From Pedobacter quisquiliarum (GTDB taxonomy: Bacteria; Bacteroidota; Bacteroidia; Sphingobacteriales; Sphingobacteriaceae), in assembly GCF_014642175.1 (NCBI RefSeq), contig NZ_BMIL01000008.1:162668-226667 (forward strand): a stretch of DNA of 64,000 nt. Direction: 5' to 3'. This document shows positions 63,935-64,000 of this stretch, in pieces. How positions within the stretch are numbered: the stretch's first letter is position 1; every line of letters starts with the position of its first letter. Position numbers and translations under genes: made by a program. The notes under the pieces are model-generated. The model was not told the origin of the DNA. It did not search any database and was given only the letters and a program-made list of their open reading frames with translations.

Positions 63935-64000
63935 GAGGCCACTGAAAAAGTCCTTTTGAATTAAAGGGTAAAAAGGAGCAGAAGACAAAGGTTTTCTGCT
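63935..64000. mobile_element. Possible left end of an insertion sequence (IS1182-like terminal repeat)
   Basis: The string GAGGCCACTGAAAAAGTC at 63935 resembles the terminal inverted repeats of IS1182-family elements, which often contain a GAGGC-N-TTGAAAAAGTC-like core. The sequence then runs off the window in non-coding DNA. No transposase or second end is visible, so this is only a pointer. Confidence 0.4.

Overview
The window looks like chromosomal DNA of a Bacteroidota bacterium, most likely a Sphingobacteriaceae member of the Pedobacter type. Signs of this are a SusC/SusD nutrient-uptake pair, a SecD reading frame of the Bacteroidota type, families typical of the phylum (DUF4290, DUF3822, DUF6266, DUF6141), lipoproteins with short lipoboxes, few strong Shine-Dalgarno sites, and exact TAnnTTTG promoter boxes in front of several genes. 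I saw no rRNA, tRNA, CRISPR array, prophage or plasmid gene. Most of the window is ordinary housekeeping DNA. An insertion-sequence end probably begins at the right edge.

Layout. 1-5.3 kb: the start of secD(F), thyA-folA (minus), then ispE, an OsmC-like gene and metZ (plus). 5.5-13.1 kb (minus): a LapA-like membrane protein, a 936-residue secreted metallopeptidase with a beta-propeller and barrel, a 1.34-kb gene-free stretch, then the tgt-lptG-EamA operon. 13.2-17.3 kb (plus): a GT2 glycosyltransferase, rsmG, dprA and a cysteine/cystathionine synthase. 17.4-22.3 kb (minus): murA, DUF4290, pcrA and a YdhR-like monooxygenase next to a broken TetR regulator. 23.3-31.6 kb (plus): an M20 peptidase, ligD, and a light-sensing group of PAS/histidine-box protein, heme oxygenase and bacteriophytochrome kinase. 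31.8-45.4 kb: a CPA1 antiporter, GH25 muramidase, dipeptide epimerase, YyaL-like protein, SlyD-like FKBP, ABC-F protein, nitroreductase, GreA-like protein, polysaccharide deacetylase, S9 peptidase and a small barrel. 45.8-55.8 kb: clpB, a PKD lipoprotein, pyrE head to head with a NUDIX gene, DUF3822-rsmD-coaD, an SF1 helicase, DUF6266 and msrA. 56-64 kb: DUF6141, SusC/SusD, a lipoprotein, rocD and the possible IS end.

The most unusual DNA feature is a 71-bp intergenic repeat found three times (about 5.4, 24.8 and 55.25 kb). Each copy has inverted heptamers on the left, a GTGGG-type hairpin, and then four direct heptamers AG(G/C)TGTG separated by variable tetramers, giving a strict 11-bp period. 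All copies are exactly 71 bp. In each case a gene 3' end faces the heptamer side. I do not recognise it as a named family.

Several proteins have informative changes at catalytic sites. MurA has Asp where the fosfomycin-target Cys normally lies. The tRNA-guanine transglycosylase lacks all zinc-ligand cysteines. The ABC-F protein keeps only one intact composite ATP site. The start codons of pyrE and the NUDIX gene overlap on opposite strands.
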